Assembly (NCBI RefSeq): GCF_001499655.1
Contig: NZ_LN879502.1
Location: 1,488,001-1,552,000, forward strand
DNA: 64,000 bases
Direction: 5' to 3'
DNA from: Candidatus Protochlamydia naegleriophila
GTDB lineage: Bacteria > Chlamydiota > Chlamydiia > Chlamydiales > Parachlamydiaceae
Both the position numbers and the translations under genes were made by a program. Positions 37,713-47,019 of the stretch are shown one piece after another (position 1 is the first letter of the stretch; every line of letters begins with the position of its first letter). A model generated the notes under the pieces. That model saw nothing but the letters and a program-made list of their open reading frames with translations, was not told where the DNA came from and did not search any database.

Positions 37713-38356
37713 CTGGCCCTCAGGTATTTTTCCATTTTTTGAAGAATGCAAATTTCTCGTTTACAGATTGGGCATTCACCATCATATATTAACTTTAAAT
37801 TAGTTTTTGAATCGTAGTCTTCTAAAGTTTCTGCTGTGGCTTTTTCAACGATATTTGCAATTTTACTAAGAAGACAAAGGAATAGACCCCAGCAGATTCT
37901 AATCATGATCCAAGTTTGGAGAAGTGGGTATGGAAAAGTTAATCCTCCTAACGAAATACCCGCAATATAACTCAGTGGAGCGCCTAGAAACCCAAATAGA
38001 AAAGATGTTAGGTAATTTTTTTGATTATTTTTAATGAGTGATTGAACAAAAGCGAGAAGAGGGTAAAGCAAAACAATCCAAATTGGAGGAAGCATTTTGG
38101 TTGTATTGGCATAATGGATAAGGTTTGTTTGAATAAAAAATACTTCCAACAGAATCCCTAAAGGAACACAAAAAATGACTAAAAGCACATATTGAATGTA
38201 TAAAGCGATACCTTTAATCTTAGTGAAATAAAGTTGAAATAAAATTAAAAAAACAGCCCCGATTGTAGCTACGATGGATTGACCATGAATGCCAAAAAAG
38301 ACACACCAAAACCAAACCGCTGTGTAGCAAAGGCTATTAAGTAATGATAGATTCAT
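37709..38356 (-). CDS. DUF2878 membrane protein fused to a truncated DCC (DUF393) domain
   Basis: 215 residues. Residues 1 to about 165 hold five or six helices (for example AVWFWCVFFGIHGQSIVATI) as in DUF2878 proteins, which commonly sit in photolyase gene clusters. After a linker (about 170-185) the sequence becomes LKLIYDGECPICKREICILQ and then stops after MEKYLRAR: only the first 28 residues of a thiol-oxidoreductase-like DCC domain that is normally over 100. The start overlaps the SDR stop and the end overlaps tspO, both as ATGA. Likely a deletion joined two genes; the membrane part may still work. Confidence 0.65.
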   Translation of the reverse strand: MNLSLLNSLCYTAVWFWCVFFGIHGQSIVATIGAVFLILFQLYFTKIKGIALYIQYVLLVIFCVPLGILLEVFFIQTNLIHYANTTKMLPPIWIVLLYPLLAFVQSLIKNNQKNYLTSFLFGFLGAPLSYIAGISLGGLTFPYPLLQTWIMIRICWGLFLCLLSKIANIVEKATAETLEDYDSKTNLKLIYDGECPICKREICILQKMEKYLRAR

Positions 38357-39190
38357 CTAGATGTACCTTTTATCGAAGCCAAAATTGATTTACAGTATTT
38401 CCAGAGGAATTCATCGTCATTTTTGCTTGACTTCTTTAAATTCAGAATCGTGGTTTTTGCTTGTTTCTGGTCAAACCAGAATTTTCCATTTGGATAATCA
38501 TTAGCGATTGCAAGCCATAAGATTGTATCAGCACCTTCTTCTGCATATCGGAGTCGTTTATTTAATAATTTTTAAAGAGCGGCATGAAATAACGAACGCC
38601 AAGCGTATCTGCCCAGCCGGGATGCATAGAGCTGAATAAGTATTGCGGATATTTTTTGAAAAAAGCTCGGAAAAAATCACCTGAACACGTTTCACATTTG
38701 CATATCCAGTATATTTATTATATGAACGCTTCTCAAAAAGAAGCTCTGAAAGATCAAGCTTTTGTAAATACATTCCTCCAGATGAAACAAAGATAATGTG
38801 GCAGCCTTGTCGAAGCTTGCCTAAATCAGCTAGAGTCTTCGTTAAAATGAATGGGCCAAGAACTTGAAAAGCAAACATGTGTTCAAACCCCTCTTTGGTG
38901 ATTGTGAAAGAAAGAGGCATATCACCTGCATCGTGAATGAGAAGATCGATAGGAGTTTTCACTTCATCTATTGCAAAAAATTAAACCTTGTTTAAATCGG
39001 CTATATCGAGGCAATCATATTCTGCAAAGGTAACAGAACAGTCACATTTAAAGCTATTTTCTAATTTTTCCAGATTCCGACCTATTAACTGGACATATAT
39101 TTTTTGTTGAAGAAGCGATTTTAGGACAGCTAAACCAATCCCACTGCTTGCTCCTGTCACGACTCGATGATGTCCCGATAAATCGACCAT
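38353..39190 (-). pseudogene. Short-chain dehydrogenase (DHRS12-like), three frames
   Basis: Reverse-strand pieces in order: VVTGASSGIGLAVLKSLLQQ (Rossmann NAD-binding start, 38981-39190), then PIDLLIHDAGDMPLSFTIT, IIFVSSGGMYLQ and YANVKRVQ (Ser and YxxxK-type active site, here YANVK; 38558-38962). The next piece is SSMHPGWADTLGVRYFMPLF in another frame, and the last is RLRYAEEGADTILWLAIA, NGKFWFD (38353-38566). Three frameshifts break it. The last codon overlaps the DUF2878 start by ATGA, showing that this was once the first gene of the photolyase cluster. Confidence 0.75.
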
Positions 39191-39305
39191 ATGTAGCTAA
39201 TAAAGACAGTGCCGTTTAAATCCAGAATGATCAAACGAAAAAACAATCGTTAAGTCTAGTAGCTGATTGATCCAATCTTTCATCGTCATTTAACTCGTTC
39301 TCCAA

Positions 39306-39435
39306 AGATATTATGAGAAGTTGTGGATTTGGAGATAGGATGAGTATAACCTCAATGAAGTTTTGAATACCAATCAAAAATTTCAAAAGTGGAACGCTCA
39401 TCTTATCCCCAAATCCACAACTTCTCATAATATCT
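39306..39435. repeat. 130-bp palindromic MITE derived from IS256-like ends
   Basis: The terminal 39 bases on each side (39306-39344 and 39397-39435) are inverted repeats with two mismatches, starting AGATATTATGAGAAGTTGTG. The interior (AACCTCAATGAAGTTTTGAA, TTTCAAAAGTGGAACGCTCA) matches the right end of the IS256-like element at 40227-41608. No coding capacity. Confidence 0.8.
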
Positions 39436-39745
39436 CCCTTTTGTGATTTACATTAGTAGTGAGAAACAAATGTTTTAAATCTTCAAGAGGTCTTTTGTCA
39501 TCAATTTTGATTTATCTAATTAATTGTCAATTAGATAAACTCAAAACTCATGTTAGAGAGAAAATAATTTCGAATCTAGATTGTTATGAATTAAAGAAAA
39601 GCCCCTAAGGTCGTGACATCCACTTGAGAAATAATATCGGATATAAGCTGTTATGAACTGGAAGAGGGAGTGTCATTTAACTAAGAGTTGGAGCGCTTGT
39701 TTGACGCTCTCAACCAAACATAGTTTGCACTTTTTCTGCGACGGC
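39436..39745. other. Intergenic region with a small hairpin
   Basis: TTTATCTAATT at 39511-39521 pairs with AATTAGATAAA at 39529-39539. Otherwise nothing is recognised. Confidence 0.35.
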
Positions 39746-40153
39746 TTATTGTTCGCGACTGCTTGTATAAAGGAAAGCACCCCATTGAGCGGAATGATAA
39801 AGAGTGGCAATCGCGATCGAATTTGGGATTGTGAAAAAAGCTAGGAGGACTCCGCCCCCAAAGAAGAGAGCATTTTCAACAAATGAGCGTTGTGCATTAT
39901 AGACAATATTGACTTTTTCAACGATTTCACGTACTTGCCGATCAAAAATAAACCCAATAACAAATCCTAAGCTAAAAAGATTGCGATTGAAGTAAAAAAG
40001 AGAGCTAACAATAATTTGAAAAATAATTTCAACTACGAATGAATAAATTCTTTGATCAAGGGCATTTCGAAAGGTCGAAACAACTGCTGAAACCACCTCT
40101 GTAAGATTATCCAAAATAGTATGGTTACCGTAGTATCGGATTGCTTCGATCAT
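39746..40153 (-). CDS. Hypothetical membrane protein
   Basis: 135 residues with hydrophobic stretches at about 40-70 (FVVEIIFQIIVSSLFYF; LFSLGFVIGFIF) and 95-125 (ALFFGGGVLLAFFTIPNSIA). The amphipathic N-terminus (NLTEVVSAVVSTFRNAL) and the short bilobed hydrophobic layout are common in chlamydial membrane proteins. AGGGAG precedes the ATG. No family recognised. Placed between the MITE and the IS256-like element and not disrupted. Confidence 0.55.
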   Translation of the reverse strand: MIEAIRYYGNHTILDNLTEVVSAVVSTFRNALDQRIYSFVVEIIFQIIVSSLFYFNRNLFSLGFVIGFIFDRQVREIVEKVNIVYNAQRSFVENALFFGGGVLLAFFTIPNSIAIATLYHSAQWGAFLYTSSREQ

Positions 40154-40226
40154 AAATCACTCCCTAATTGTTTTAACAAAAAGTATATTCAAAAACTAAA
40201 AGCATACACAATTTATCCTATTCTGA

Positions 40227-41608
40227 GAGATATTGTCAAAAGTTGTGTATGAGCGTTCCTCAATTTTTTTTGATTTTTACGCTATTTGCTCTTGGTCTTT
40301 GACTTCTTCTCCGTCCTTAAATGGCACCCCTTTGATGACTTTGCTAATTAATTCATGACCTTTTAATCGTTTCGAATGCTTCTCTGCTGAGGTTGCTAGT
40401 TTATAGACCATTGTAGGAGTTGCTAGTCTTGATCCACATCCTTTCGTTTGGCTAGTTCGATACCGAATCGTCGCTAATGTCGACTCAATTGGGTTCGTTG
40501 TTCTGATATGTTGCCAATTCATGGCTGGAAAATCATAAAAAGTCATGAGCTCTTGCTTATCTTTTAATAAACACTCGCAAGCTTTCGGATATTTTGCCTC
40601 ATAAACCTTGATAAAAACATCAAATGCTCTTAAGCCTTCTTGTTTGGTTGAGGCCATATAAATATCATGAACTAGCTTTTTAGCGTGTGTTTGCACTCGC
40701 TTAGGCATCTTATCTAAAACATTGGCTGTTTTGTTCACCCAACATCTTTGCTCGCTTGTTTCTGTAAATTCTTCTTCTAGAGCTGCCCAAAATCCTAACG
40801 CTCCATCTCCTATCGCTAGCTTAAGGAGTACTTAACCCTCTTATCTTCAAATCCTGCAACACTTCTTTCCAGGACAGCTTGCTCTCTCTTACCCCATCAT
40901 GAATGGCAACAAGCTCTTTTTTACCATTATCTAACGCCCCCATGATCACAAGAAGGCAAGGACGATCTTCGCTTAAGCGAATGTTAAAATAAATTTCATC
41001 TACCCAAAAAAGACATACTGCTTCTCTCTTAAATCTCTTCCTTGTCATTCCTTAAAGTCTTTTTCCCATCCCTCCTTTAATCTAACAATATTAGTTGGCG
41101 ACAGCCCTTTAGCATTTTCTCCAAGAATAACTTCTAATGCTTCCCCAAAATCACCTGTTGAGATTCCTTTAAGGTAAAGGGCTGGAATCAAAGCATCTAA
41201 GCTTGATGTTCTCCTTAGATAAGGCGGCAAAATCTGACTGCTCAACTTCTGATCTTTTCTTTTATCTCGAACTCTTGGTTGTTTAACTAAGACTTCGCCA
41301 ATGCCCGTTTGAATAAAGCGCTCTAGGAGATAACCGTTACGCGTAACAACTCTTCTATTCTCTTCTGTCTTAAGCTCTTTAAATTGTTAGATGTAGTCTT
41401 GAATTTCATTTTCAATCGCCTGCCCTAGAAGTTTTCTAGCGACTTCATCTAAAGAATTTTTAAATTCAATTGATGGTCGGTTTTTATCTTCTAAAATGAG
41501 ATTCTCTTTTATGAGCGTTCTTCTTTTGAGATTTTTGATTGATACTCAAAAATTCATTAAGGTTAGGCTCATCTTATTCCCAAATCCACAACTTTTGATA
41601 AATATCTC
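40227..41608 (-). mobile_element. IS256-like (Mutator family) element, broken transposase
   Basis: About 1.38 kb with inverted ends GAGATATTGTCAAAAGTTGTG and CACAACTTTTGATAAATATCTC. In reverse: SSQILPPYLRRTSSLDALIP and LYLKGISTGDFGEALEVILG (41045-41245), then YFNIRLSEDRPCLLVIMGAL (40821-41048), then KACECLLKDKQELMTFYDFP, NWQHIRTTNPIESTLATIRY (40277-40738). These are typical of the Mutator transposase. Frame changes separate the pieces. It is the parent of the miniature forms at 14610, 28589 and 39306. Confidence 0.85.
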
Positions 41609-41644
41609 ACCACTATTTGAACTTTGTAAATTTGAAAATAGATG

Positions 41645-41965
41645 CTAGTAGAAGCGATTCAAATTGCTTTGAGCAGGAGGATCTTTCTGATCGACAGCTA
41701 AGCGATAATATCTAACAGCCTCTACATCTAACTGCTGCACTCCTCTTCCATTCTGATACATCAATCCTACATTATTTTGAGCATTAGAATCTCCTCTATT
41801 TGCTAAAATTTTTTGTACTAAAAAAGAAGAAGAAGTATAAAAAACAACATTTTTTTTACCTTTAAAAAAACATTTCCAATCCGATCTAGTTTTTTTTAAA
41901 AAATAGTCCTATACCTAAAGTCAAAATTGTTTTAGCAAAAGATCTAAGACCATACCAAATTCTTT
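41645..41965 (-). pseudogene. Sel1-repeat protein, fragment cut by an IS1-like element
   Basis: In reverse, after the IS edge, one frame encodes a membrane helix (SFAKTILTLGIGLFFKK). Past an A8 run (41889-41896 on the plus strand read as T8) the next frame encodes ILANRGDSNAQNNVGLMYQN, GRGVQQLDVEAVRYYRLA: one and a half Sel1-like repeats ending at NLNRFY. Sel1 repeats mediate protein contacts and are common in host-associated chlamydiae. The upstream part is replaced by the IS at 41966-42794. Confidence 0.6.
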
Positions 41966-42794
41966 GGTAGTCCTAAACATGTAATGCTATCTAAAAACTT
42001 TGATTTGACTTTTCTGGTCTTTTAGGTTTTCTTATTGGGCTTTACCCAAACGAGACCTGAAATGACATTGACATGCCTAACCTGCAGCTCATCGATTATC
42101 AAAAAAAATGGCCATATTCATAATGGAAAGCAAAATCATCAATGCCTTAATTGTGGGCGACAGTTTGTCATCGACCCTTAAAATAAAGTAATTAATGAAG
42201 ATAAGAGATCGCTAATTTGCCAAGGACATCTTGAACGGGTTTCACTTGAAGGAGTCTGTCGAATTTTTAATGTTAGTATGCCATGGCTTTTACAGTTTAT
42301 TAATGACATAGTCGAAGAGCTGCCAGAAAATCTGAATGCGACAATAACAAGGGCTGAAGAGTTTGAAGTGTCTGTTGTTGAGTTAGATGAGCAATCGAGT
42401 TACGTTGAAAAAAAGATAATCAGCAATCGTTATGGCTTGTTTTTCATTCTGCAAAACAGCAGATTTTGGGAGTGCATATTGGTAAGCGAACAAAACAAGG
42501 AGCAGAATGTTTATTGGAACAATTACCTGAAGACTTAAAAAAAAGCCATCTTTTATACAGATAAATTCTCAGTGTATGACGAAGTCATTCCTTGGAAGCA
42601 ACATCGCCCTGTCGGAAAGGAATCGGGAAAAACGAGTTACATTGAAAGATTTAATAACATTCTCAGAGAAAGATGCTCAGAACTTGTGAGAAAGACTCTT
42701 TCGTTCTCAAAGAACTTAGCCAATCATATTGGAATGATCAAATATTTTATTTGTGACTATAATCAGAGGCGAGCGTTACATGTTTAGGACTACC
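41966..42794 (+). mobile_element. IS1-like element, subtype A copy, both ends present, transposase broken
   Basis: 829 bases with ends GGTAGTCCTAAACATGTAAT and GTTACATGTTTAGGACTACC. The sequence is almost that of 5288-6084, with the same in-frame stop after FVIDP and the same A8 run, plus a second frame loss at KK (A7 instead of A8). The C-part LVRKTLSFSKNLANHIGMIK is intact. No clear target duplication. Confidence 0.85.
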
Positions 42795-42820
42795 TATTAA
42801 TCTATCAAAAGTACATCCTT

Positions 42821-44047
42821 ATGAAAGTTCAATCTACTCTAAATCCTTCAATGGAGTTGGAAACTTCTCAATCTTTTACTGTCGGCGAGAAAAAAAAGAT
42901 TCAAAAGGTTCCCAAAAGACGGCTATTAAAACCTAATAATCTTATCCTTATTCCCAGTTTCAGTAGAGAGGAGAGTTCTGTTAGCCCGAATGCGCAAATC
43001 AGTCCTTTATCCAATCATTACTTTGTAATTTTTTCGCCAAAAAGTCCTTCGAAATTAAAAAGTTTTGTTGTGATTGAAGATAAGGTGGCTTTAACCGAAA
43101 AATTAACAAAACTGAGTGAACTGATTCGCTCTTTGACACCTGTGAAAGATTTATTTTTAAACACTTTCGGTGAGATCGCTGCCCAAGATAGGAATCTCCT
43201 TTTTTCAAAGCTTCTCAAGATTTTTAAAGATCGAAAGGATCATGCTAAAATAGCCTTTATCTTCGACTGTTTAAAAACGAAATATCAGGAGTTAAACGAC
43301 TATTTTGAATTTAGCAAAGAAGGGCGCGCTTTTAAGCCTCAAAGCCTTCAACTCCTGGTTGACTATTTGCAAACTAAAAAGATCATGGAACCTAATTTCC
43401 ATTGTATTGTTTGCAAAGATTGCGAAGACTTTGAATCTGAATTGCAAAAAATCGAAAAGGCTCCTTTAAACAGTACGTTCGGGTTTATCGTCCGCTGTCA
43501 AAACAGCGACAGTAAACCAACGGCTCACATGACAGCGATTTACTTACAAAGAACGAACCAGGGATGGAAAGCTTTACAGCTAGATGCAGCAGGACACGCA
43601 TCGGCAACACTCCCCGCTTTAGCGCTAAAGTCAAACCTAAAAGTTCGATTCTTTCAAGGGGGAGAAAAGCGGCAGAGCAATTACATCAGTTGTGCTGTTT
43701 ATGCCTTATACGACTTAGCCAAGCTTTCATTTGAGGAACATGTTTTTGATAATCTTGAAAAGAACTTGAACCAAGAAAATCATGATGATAATTGCATCCA
43801 ATTAAGCGCGGCAGATCTCACTTTAGATTTAATCAAAGTGACAGAACATGTTGGACGAATGAAATCAACTGTCAGAAGCAAGCTTTCTTCATCGCTTGCT
43901 CCGGAAAAAGAACTGACTGTTTTTTTTGACTCAATAAAAAAATACCTAATAATTGAAGACAATCGACAAGTCAATGATCTTGTCAGAAGGCTTCACTTTA
44001 AATATGAGCGCTACATTGCAGAAAAAGTGTTAGAAAAAACCCTTTAA
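42821..44047 (+). CDS. YopJ-like (C55 type) cysteine acetyltransferase/protease, putative effector
   Basis: 408 residues, intact. The C-terminal half has the order of the YopJ family: HMTAIYL (H236), 19 residues later D255 (ALQLDAAGHAS), then SNYISCAVYALYDLAKL with C291. In YopJ the H to E spacing is also 19 (H109, E128, C172). YopJ-family enzymes are injected effectors that acetylate host kinases; some act on ubiquitin-like tags. The N-terminal 80 residues are basic and Ser/Pro-rich, as expected of a type III secretion signal, with no Sec signal. It sits 27 bases after an IS1-like element and is followed by a terminator. The triad is a motif-based inference and the sequence could be a related C48/C55 peptidase. 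Confidence 0.6.
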   Translation: MKVQSTLNPSMELETSQSFTVGEKKKIQKVPKRRLLKPNNLILIPSFSREESSVSPNAQISPLSNHYFVIFSPKSPSKLKSFVVIEDKVALTEKLTKLSELIRSLTPVKDLFLNTFGEIAAQDRNLLFSKLLKIFKDRKDHAKIAFIFDCLKTKYQELNDYFEFSKEGRAFKPQSLQLLVDYLQTKKIMEPNFHCIVCKDCEDFESELQKIEKAPLNSTFGFIVRCQNSDSKPTAHMTAIYLQRTNQGWKALQLDAAGHASATLPALALKSNLKVRFFQGGEKRQSNYISCAVYALYDLAKLSFEEHVFDNLEKNLNQENHDDNCIQLSAADLTLDLIKVTEHVGRMKSTVRSKLSSSLAPEKELTVFFDSIKKYLIIEDNRQVNDLVRRLHFKYERYIAEKVLEKTL

Positions 44048-44061
44048 ACATCCCCTTCTTT

Positions 44062-44092
44062 CAAAATGCCTGAATCATTTTCAGGCATTTTG
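44062..44092 (+). terminator. Terminator of the YopJ-like gene
   Basis: CAAAATGCCTGA (44062-44073) pairs perfectly with TCAGGCATTTTG (44081-44092), followed by a T-rich stretch. Confidence 0.8.
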
Positions 44093-44251
44093 ATTTTCAT
44101 TTGACGATACTCCCTAAAAGATGTAATGCTCTCTTATGCCACACAAGAAATGGGAAGAGAATTAACTATTCTATTAGCTCTATTCGCCTCTTTCTTATCC
44201 TGCACTATAGACAAAGTAATAAAGAAGCCTTAAACCAAGCATGTATTCCAA

Positions 44252-45055
44252 TCAATAAAAAGGAAAGATGACTGAAAGGCCCAGCAAGATTAGGACTGCG
44301 CCGAAAATTCTCCTCAGGACATCAGCTGGCCATAGATAGGCTTTTTTTACTCCATATGGTGCTAGTAGGGAAGCTGATATTCCAATGATTATAAAAGCCG
44401 GCAAATAGAGGTAGCCTATCGCTCCAGGAAACACTTCAGCATCTAATCCCAAATAAAGAAAAGAAGCCGCCCCTATCACCGCATTAAAAAAGCCGAGGGC
44501 TGCCGAAGTTGCAATTGCATGTCTAATGGGAACCTGAAAAAGTGTTAAAATAGGAACCGTGATAATCCCTCCGCCAATTCCAAGCAGTGTCGATAGGGCT
44601 CCTATCGCGACGCCAAAGCAAAAAAAAAGTAGTGGATGAAATGATTGCACCTGAGTGCCTGACTTGAGCTTGCCCGGCATCAAGAAGTGCATCCCAATCA
44701 TACATTCGCACATGCCAAAAATTAGCTTTAAATGGTCGCTAGGCAAATAGTCTGCCAGAAGAGCCCCTAAAACAGCACCCACTAGTGATCCGGGAAAAAG
44801 CACCCGAAAAAGATGCCAATAGATTCCCTTTTGCAGATAATGCGCCCATGCAGAAGAAGCCGATGTCAGCACCATTGCTCCCAAAGAGGTTCCTATCGCA
44901 ATCTGCATGAGATGGGAATTTTGATAGTCTTGAAGACTAAAAGTCCAAATGAGTGCTGGAACAACAACGATTCCACCCCCAATTCCCAATAATCCCCCTA
45001 AAAATCCTGCCGCCACGCCAATCAAGGCATACACAATCCAAGCCAGAACACCCAT
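44252..45055 (-). CDS. TauE/SafE family membrane permease
   Basis: 267 residues with about eight helices. The glycine-rich family repeats occur twice: GGLLGIGGGIVVVPALIW near the N-terminus and STLLGIGGGIITVPILTL near residue 160, the usual inverted duplication of TauE (sulfite exporter-like) proteins. Substrates in the family are sulfite, sulfonates or other organic anions; none can be inferred. The surrounding GC content is clearly higher than in the IS island, marking the return to conserved sequence. Confidence 0.85.
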   Translation of the reverse strand: MGVLAWIVYALIGVAAGFLGGLLGIGGGIVVVPALIWTFSLQDYQNSHLMQIAIGTSLGAMVLTSASSAWAHYLQKGIYWHLFRVLFPGSLVGAVLGALLADYLPSDHLKLIFGMCECMIGMHFLMPGKLKSGTQVQSFHPLLFFCFGVAIGALSTLLGIGGGIITVPILTLFQVPIRHAIATSAALGFFNAVIGAASFLYLGLDAEVFPGAIGYLYLPAFIIIGISASLLAPYGVKKAYLWPADVLRRIFGAVLILLGLSVIFPFY

Positions 45056-45283
45056 GCCCCACTCATCTAATCTGAACTTTTGCGTTTATCTGCTTAAAAC
45101 CCAGGCCCCTAAAATTTGCCTAAGAGAGCTTTATCGCTCATCCATTGTTGGTTGTCAAAACAGAACTTAAATCTGCTTTCAATTTTAAACTTTTTTTAAG
45201 CGGAAAAAATGCAACAGAAATTTAAATCCGACTTGCCAATGATAGCAAAGATATAGGAACAAGTCGGGGAAGCTGGGAGCTTA

Positions 45284-45715
45284 TTACTGCATGTAAGGCG
45301 CCCGCACAGAAGCGGACCGGCAGTAAGGAACTGAGCCTGGACGCATCTTGACATGAACAGTTTCAGGAATTAAGCGATATTGTGATCCATTAATCGCATC
45401 AACACCCCAGCCAATAAAACCACCCGCTAAAATGTTACCCGCCACAGCAGCACTCAAAACAGGCTCAACGCGAATGGTTTCGTCTTCATACCCATCTTTC
45501 GATAATGTGATTAAATGGTCATACTTGCGCTTTAACTCAACCTGAGTCGGTGTACATCCAACAGGATTACCATCAACATACACACACGCTCCAATAGGAT
45601 CGCTCGAAACCGGAATCCTTTGGGTTGTTCCATTAATCACTGTCGCGCAGCTCACACAATTTAATCCCATTAATAAGATGAGAACCACTTTCTGTATAAA
45701 CTTTATATAGCCCAT
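45284..45715 (-). CDS. PEGA-domain lipoprotein
   Basis: 143 residues. A signal sequence with lipobox-like Cys residues (LLMGLNCVSC, modified Cys 20 or 23) is followed by TTQRIPVSSDPIGACVYVDG and NPVGCTPTQVELKRK, a PEGA-type surface domain (SDP-G-VYVDG-P-G-TP). A second hydrophobic glycine-rich stretch (AGNILAGGFIGWGVDAING) is typical of this small lipoprotein group. Probably an outer-membrane or periplasmic lipoprotein. Confidence 0.8.
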   Translation of the reverse strand: MGYIKFIQKVVLILLMGLNCVSCATVINGTTQRIPVSSDPIGACVYVDGNPVGCTPTQVELKRKYDHLITLSKDGYEDETIRVEPVLSAAVAGNILAGGFIGWGVDAINGSQYRLIPETVHVKMRPGSVPYCRSASVRAPYMQ

Positions 45716-46128
45716 AAAACCCCAAATTAGTTAGATGTTTTTATAACAGGCCATATCTTATAACTCGATCTTTCAATTCCATCAACTAAAGAATGAATTA
45801 CTAATGATTGATTATTTTAAAACAAACAATAAATACTAATTTAAAATAATAAAAAGAAAAGAGAAGGCGCCGATAAGAGGCATTTACTCTTGCGTCAGCA
45901 ATAGCAAATGCCCCAGATATTATTTGGAAGAGAGGCAGAAGAGATTCCCATCAATGTCTTTAAAAGATTGAAAGATCTCCAAGATTTTTGTTAGGCGGAT
46001 GGACAAACTCTACGTCGCCCGCGGCCAAGCAATTCTGCCGCAAGTGCATTAAGAACTAGGGCTGATTGCTTAAATCAAGTTTAGGGTAGGGCCTAGGAAA
46101 TAATCTTGATTCATCTATTTGGCACGCC
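45716..46128. other. Intergenic region, nothing recognised
   Basis: About 410 bases, AT-rich on the left and without a convincing ORF, RNA fold or repeat. Confidence 0.35.
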
Positions 46129-46521
46129 CTAGATTCTCTGCCAAATTTCGTACACATGCCCTTCAAGGCTTTTAAATGCATGCGGCCTCTCGTGCCCAGG
46201 AAAGGCAAAATTAGCTTTCAAAATATCGTGATCGAGATGAAAAATCCCTTCAAATGTTTTGCCGGCAAAGGGGCCAGAAGATGGAGTTAAATCTATTGCA
46301 TGGGGCTCGACCGCCGTATTAATCGAAAGAGTTCCTTTATCGCTTTTGGGAAATCCGCCGACGTAGTTTGGAAAGGTCAAATCTCCCCAGCTGAGAGTGA
46401 AGTGTTTTTCGTCAGGAAAAGCATAAATGAAATGCTGGAAGATAGGAACTGGGAGCCACACTCCATTTAATTGGCATCCAATCACTTTCCACTGCCCTTT
46501 TAAACCATCCATTTGTTTCAT
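46129..46521 (-). CDS. Lipocalin-like small protein (TIGR03067 type)
   Basis: 130 residues. It starts LKGQWKVIGCQLNGVWLP, as in the small beta-barrel domain (K/QG-W-V) found in planctomycetes and relatives, with beta-rich sequence through YEIWQRI. No signal peptide. It lies 6 bases after the DUF302 gene and is probably cotranscribed with it. Confidence 0.6.
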   Translation of the reverse strand: MKQMDGLKGQWKVIGCQLNGVWLPVPIFQHFIYAFPDEKHFTLSWGDLTFPNYVGGFPKSDKGTLSINTAVEPHAIDLTPSSGPFAGKTFEGIFHLDHDILKANFAFPGHERPHAFKSLEGHVYEIWQRI

Positions 46522-46527
46522 CCCCTT

Positions 46528-46929
46528 TTATTTAATCGCCTCTTCAACCAGCGCCGCTAACGCCCCGCTGATTTTTTTTAAACTCGCAGCCTGAGAGTAA
46601 ATCTCGTAGGCAGATCCAAGAGAAATCGGGTCTACATACGCAATGTTAGTGTTATTTTCATTTTGCCAAACTAGTAAGCGTAGAGGGAGCTCAAGCCCAA
46701 TAAGCGGATTTTCTTGCATGAGAAAAGTTCCCACTTTTGGATCTCCAAAAATGAGAACAATTTCTGCATTTAAGGACATATCAGCATCTTGCGCTTCGCG
46801 AGCGTGGTCAATTTTGGCAAACATTTTCATTCCTCTGGCAAGAATACCATTTTCTAATCGTTCGACCGCCATCGGCACAGAATGGGGACTTTGGCGAACG
46901 ATTAGCTGCAAAGAAGTGGATTGGGCCAT
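46528..46929 (-). CDS. DUF302 domain protein
   Basis: 133 residues from the ATG at 46929, which has GAGGAG at good spacing. A longer in-frame TTG start at 47001 would add LFCLIFLWGCPTT, a lipoprotein-like signal, so an exported form is possible. The domain shows SPHSVPMAVERLENGILARG, AEIVLIFGDPKVGTFLM, PLIGLELPLRLLVWQ, matching the DUF302/TT1751 fold of unknown function. Close spacing to the genes on each side suggests an operon with the RlmK-like gene. Confidence 0.8.
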   Translation of the reverse strand: MAQSTSLQLIVRQSPHSVPMAVERLENGILARGMKMFAKIDHAREAQDADMSLNAEIVLIFGDPKVGTFLMQENPLIGLELPLRLLVWQNENNTNIAYVDPISLGSAYEIYSQAASLKKISGALAALVEEAIK

Positions 46930-47019
46930 CTTTAACTCCTCTAACTCTTTATTTCTTCGAGTTGTAGGACAACCCCACAAAAAGATCAAGCAGAACAGCA
47001 AAAAAGAACGCCTTTCGAC

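Noticed and set aside
41966-42794. Target-site duplication of the IS1-like copy
   Set aside because: The 8-9 bases on each side (ending AAATTCTTT and starting TATTAATCT) do not match.
44093-44251. Degenerate IS1-like end near 44105 (CCTAAAAGATGTAATGCTC)
   Set aside because: Only about 20 bases resemble the terminus and no transposase sequence follows; too short to call.
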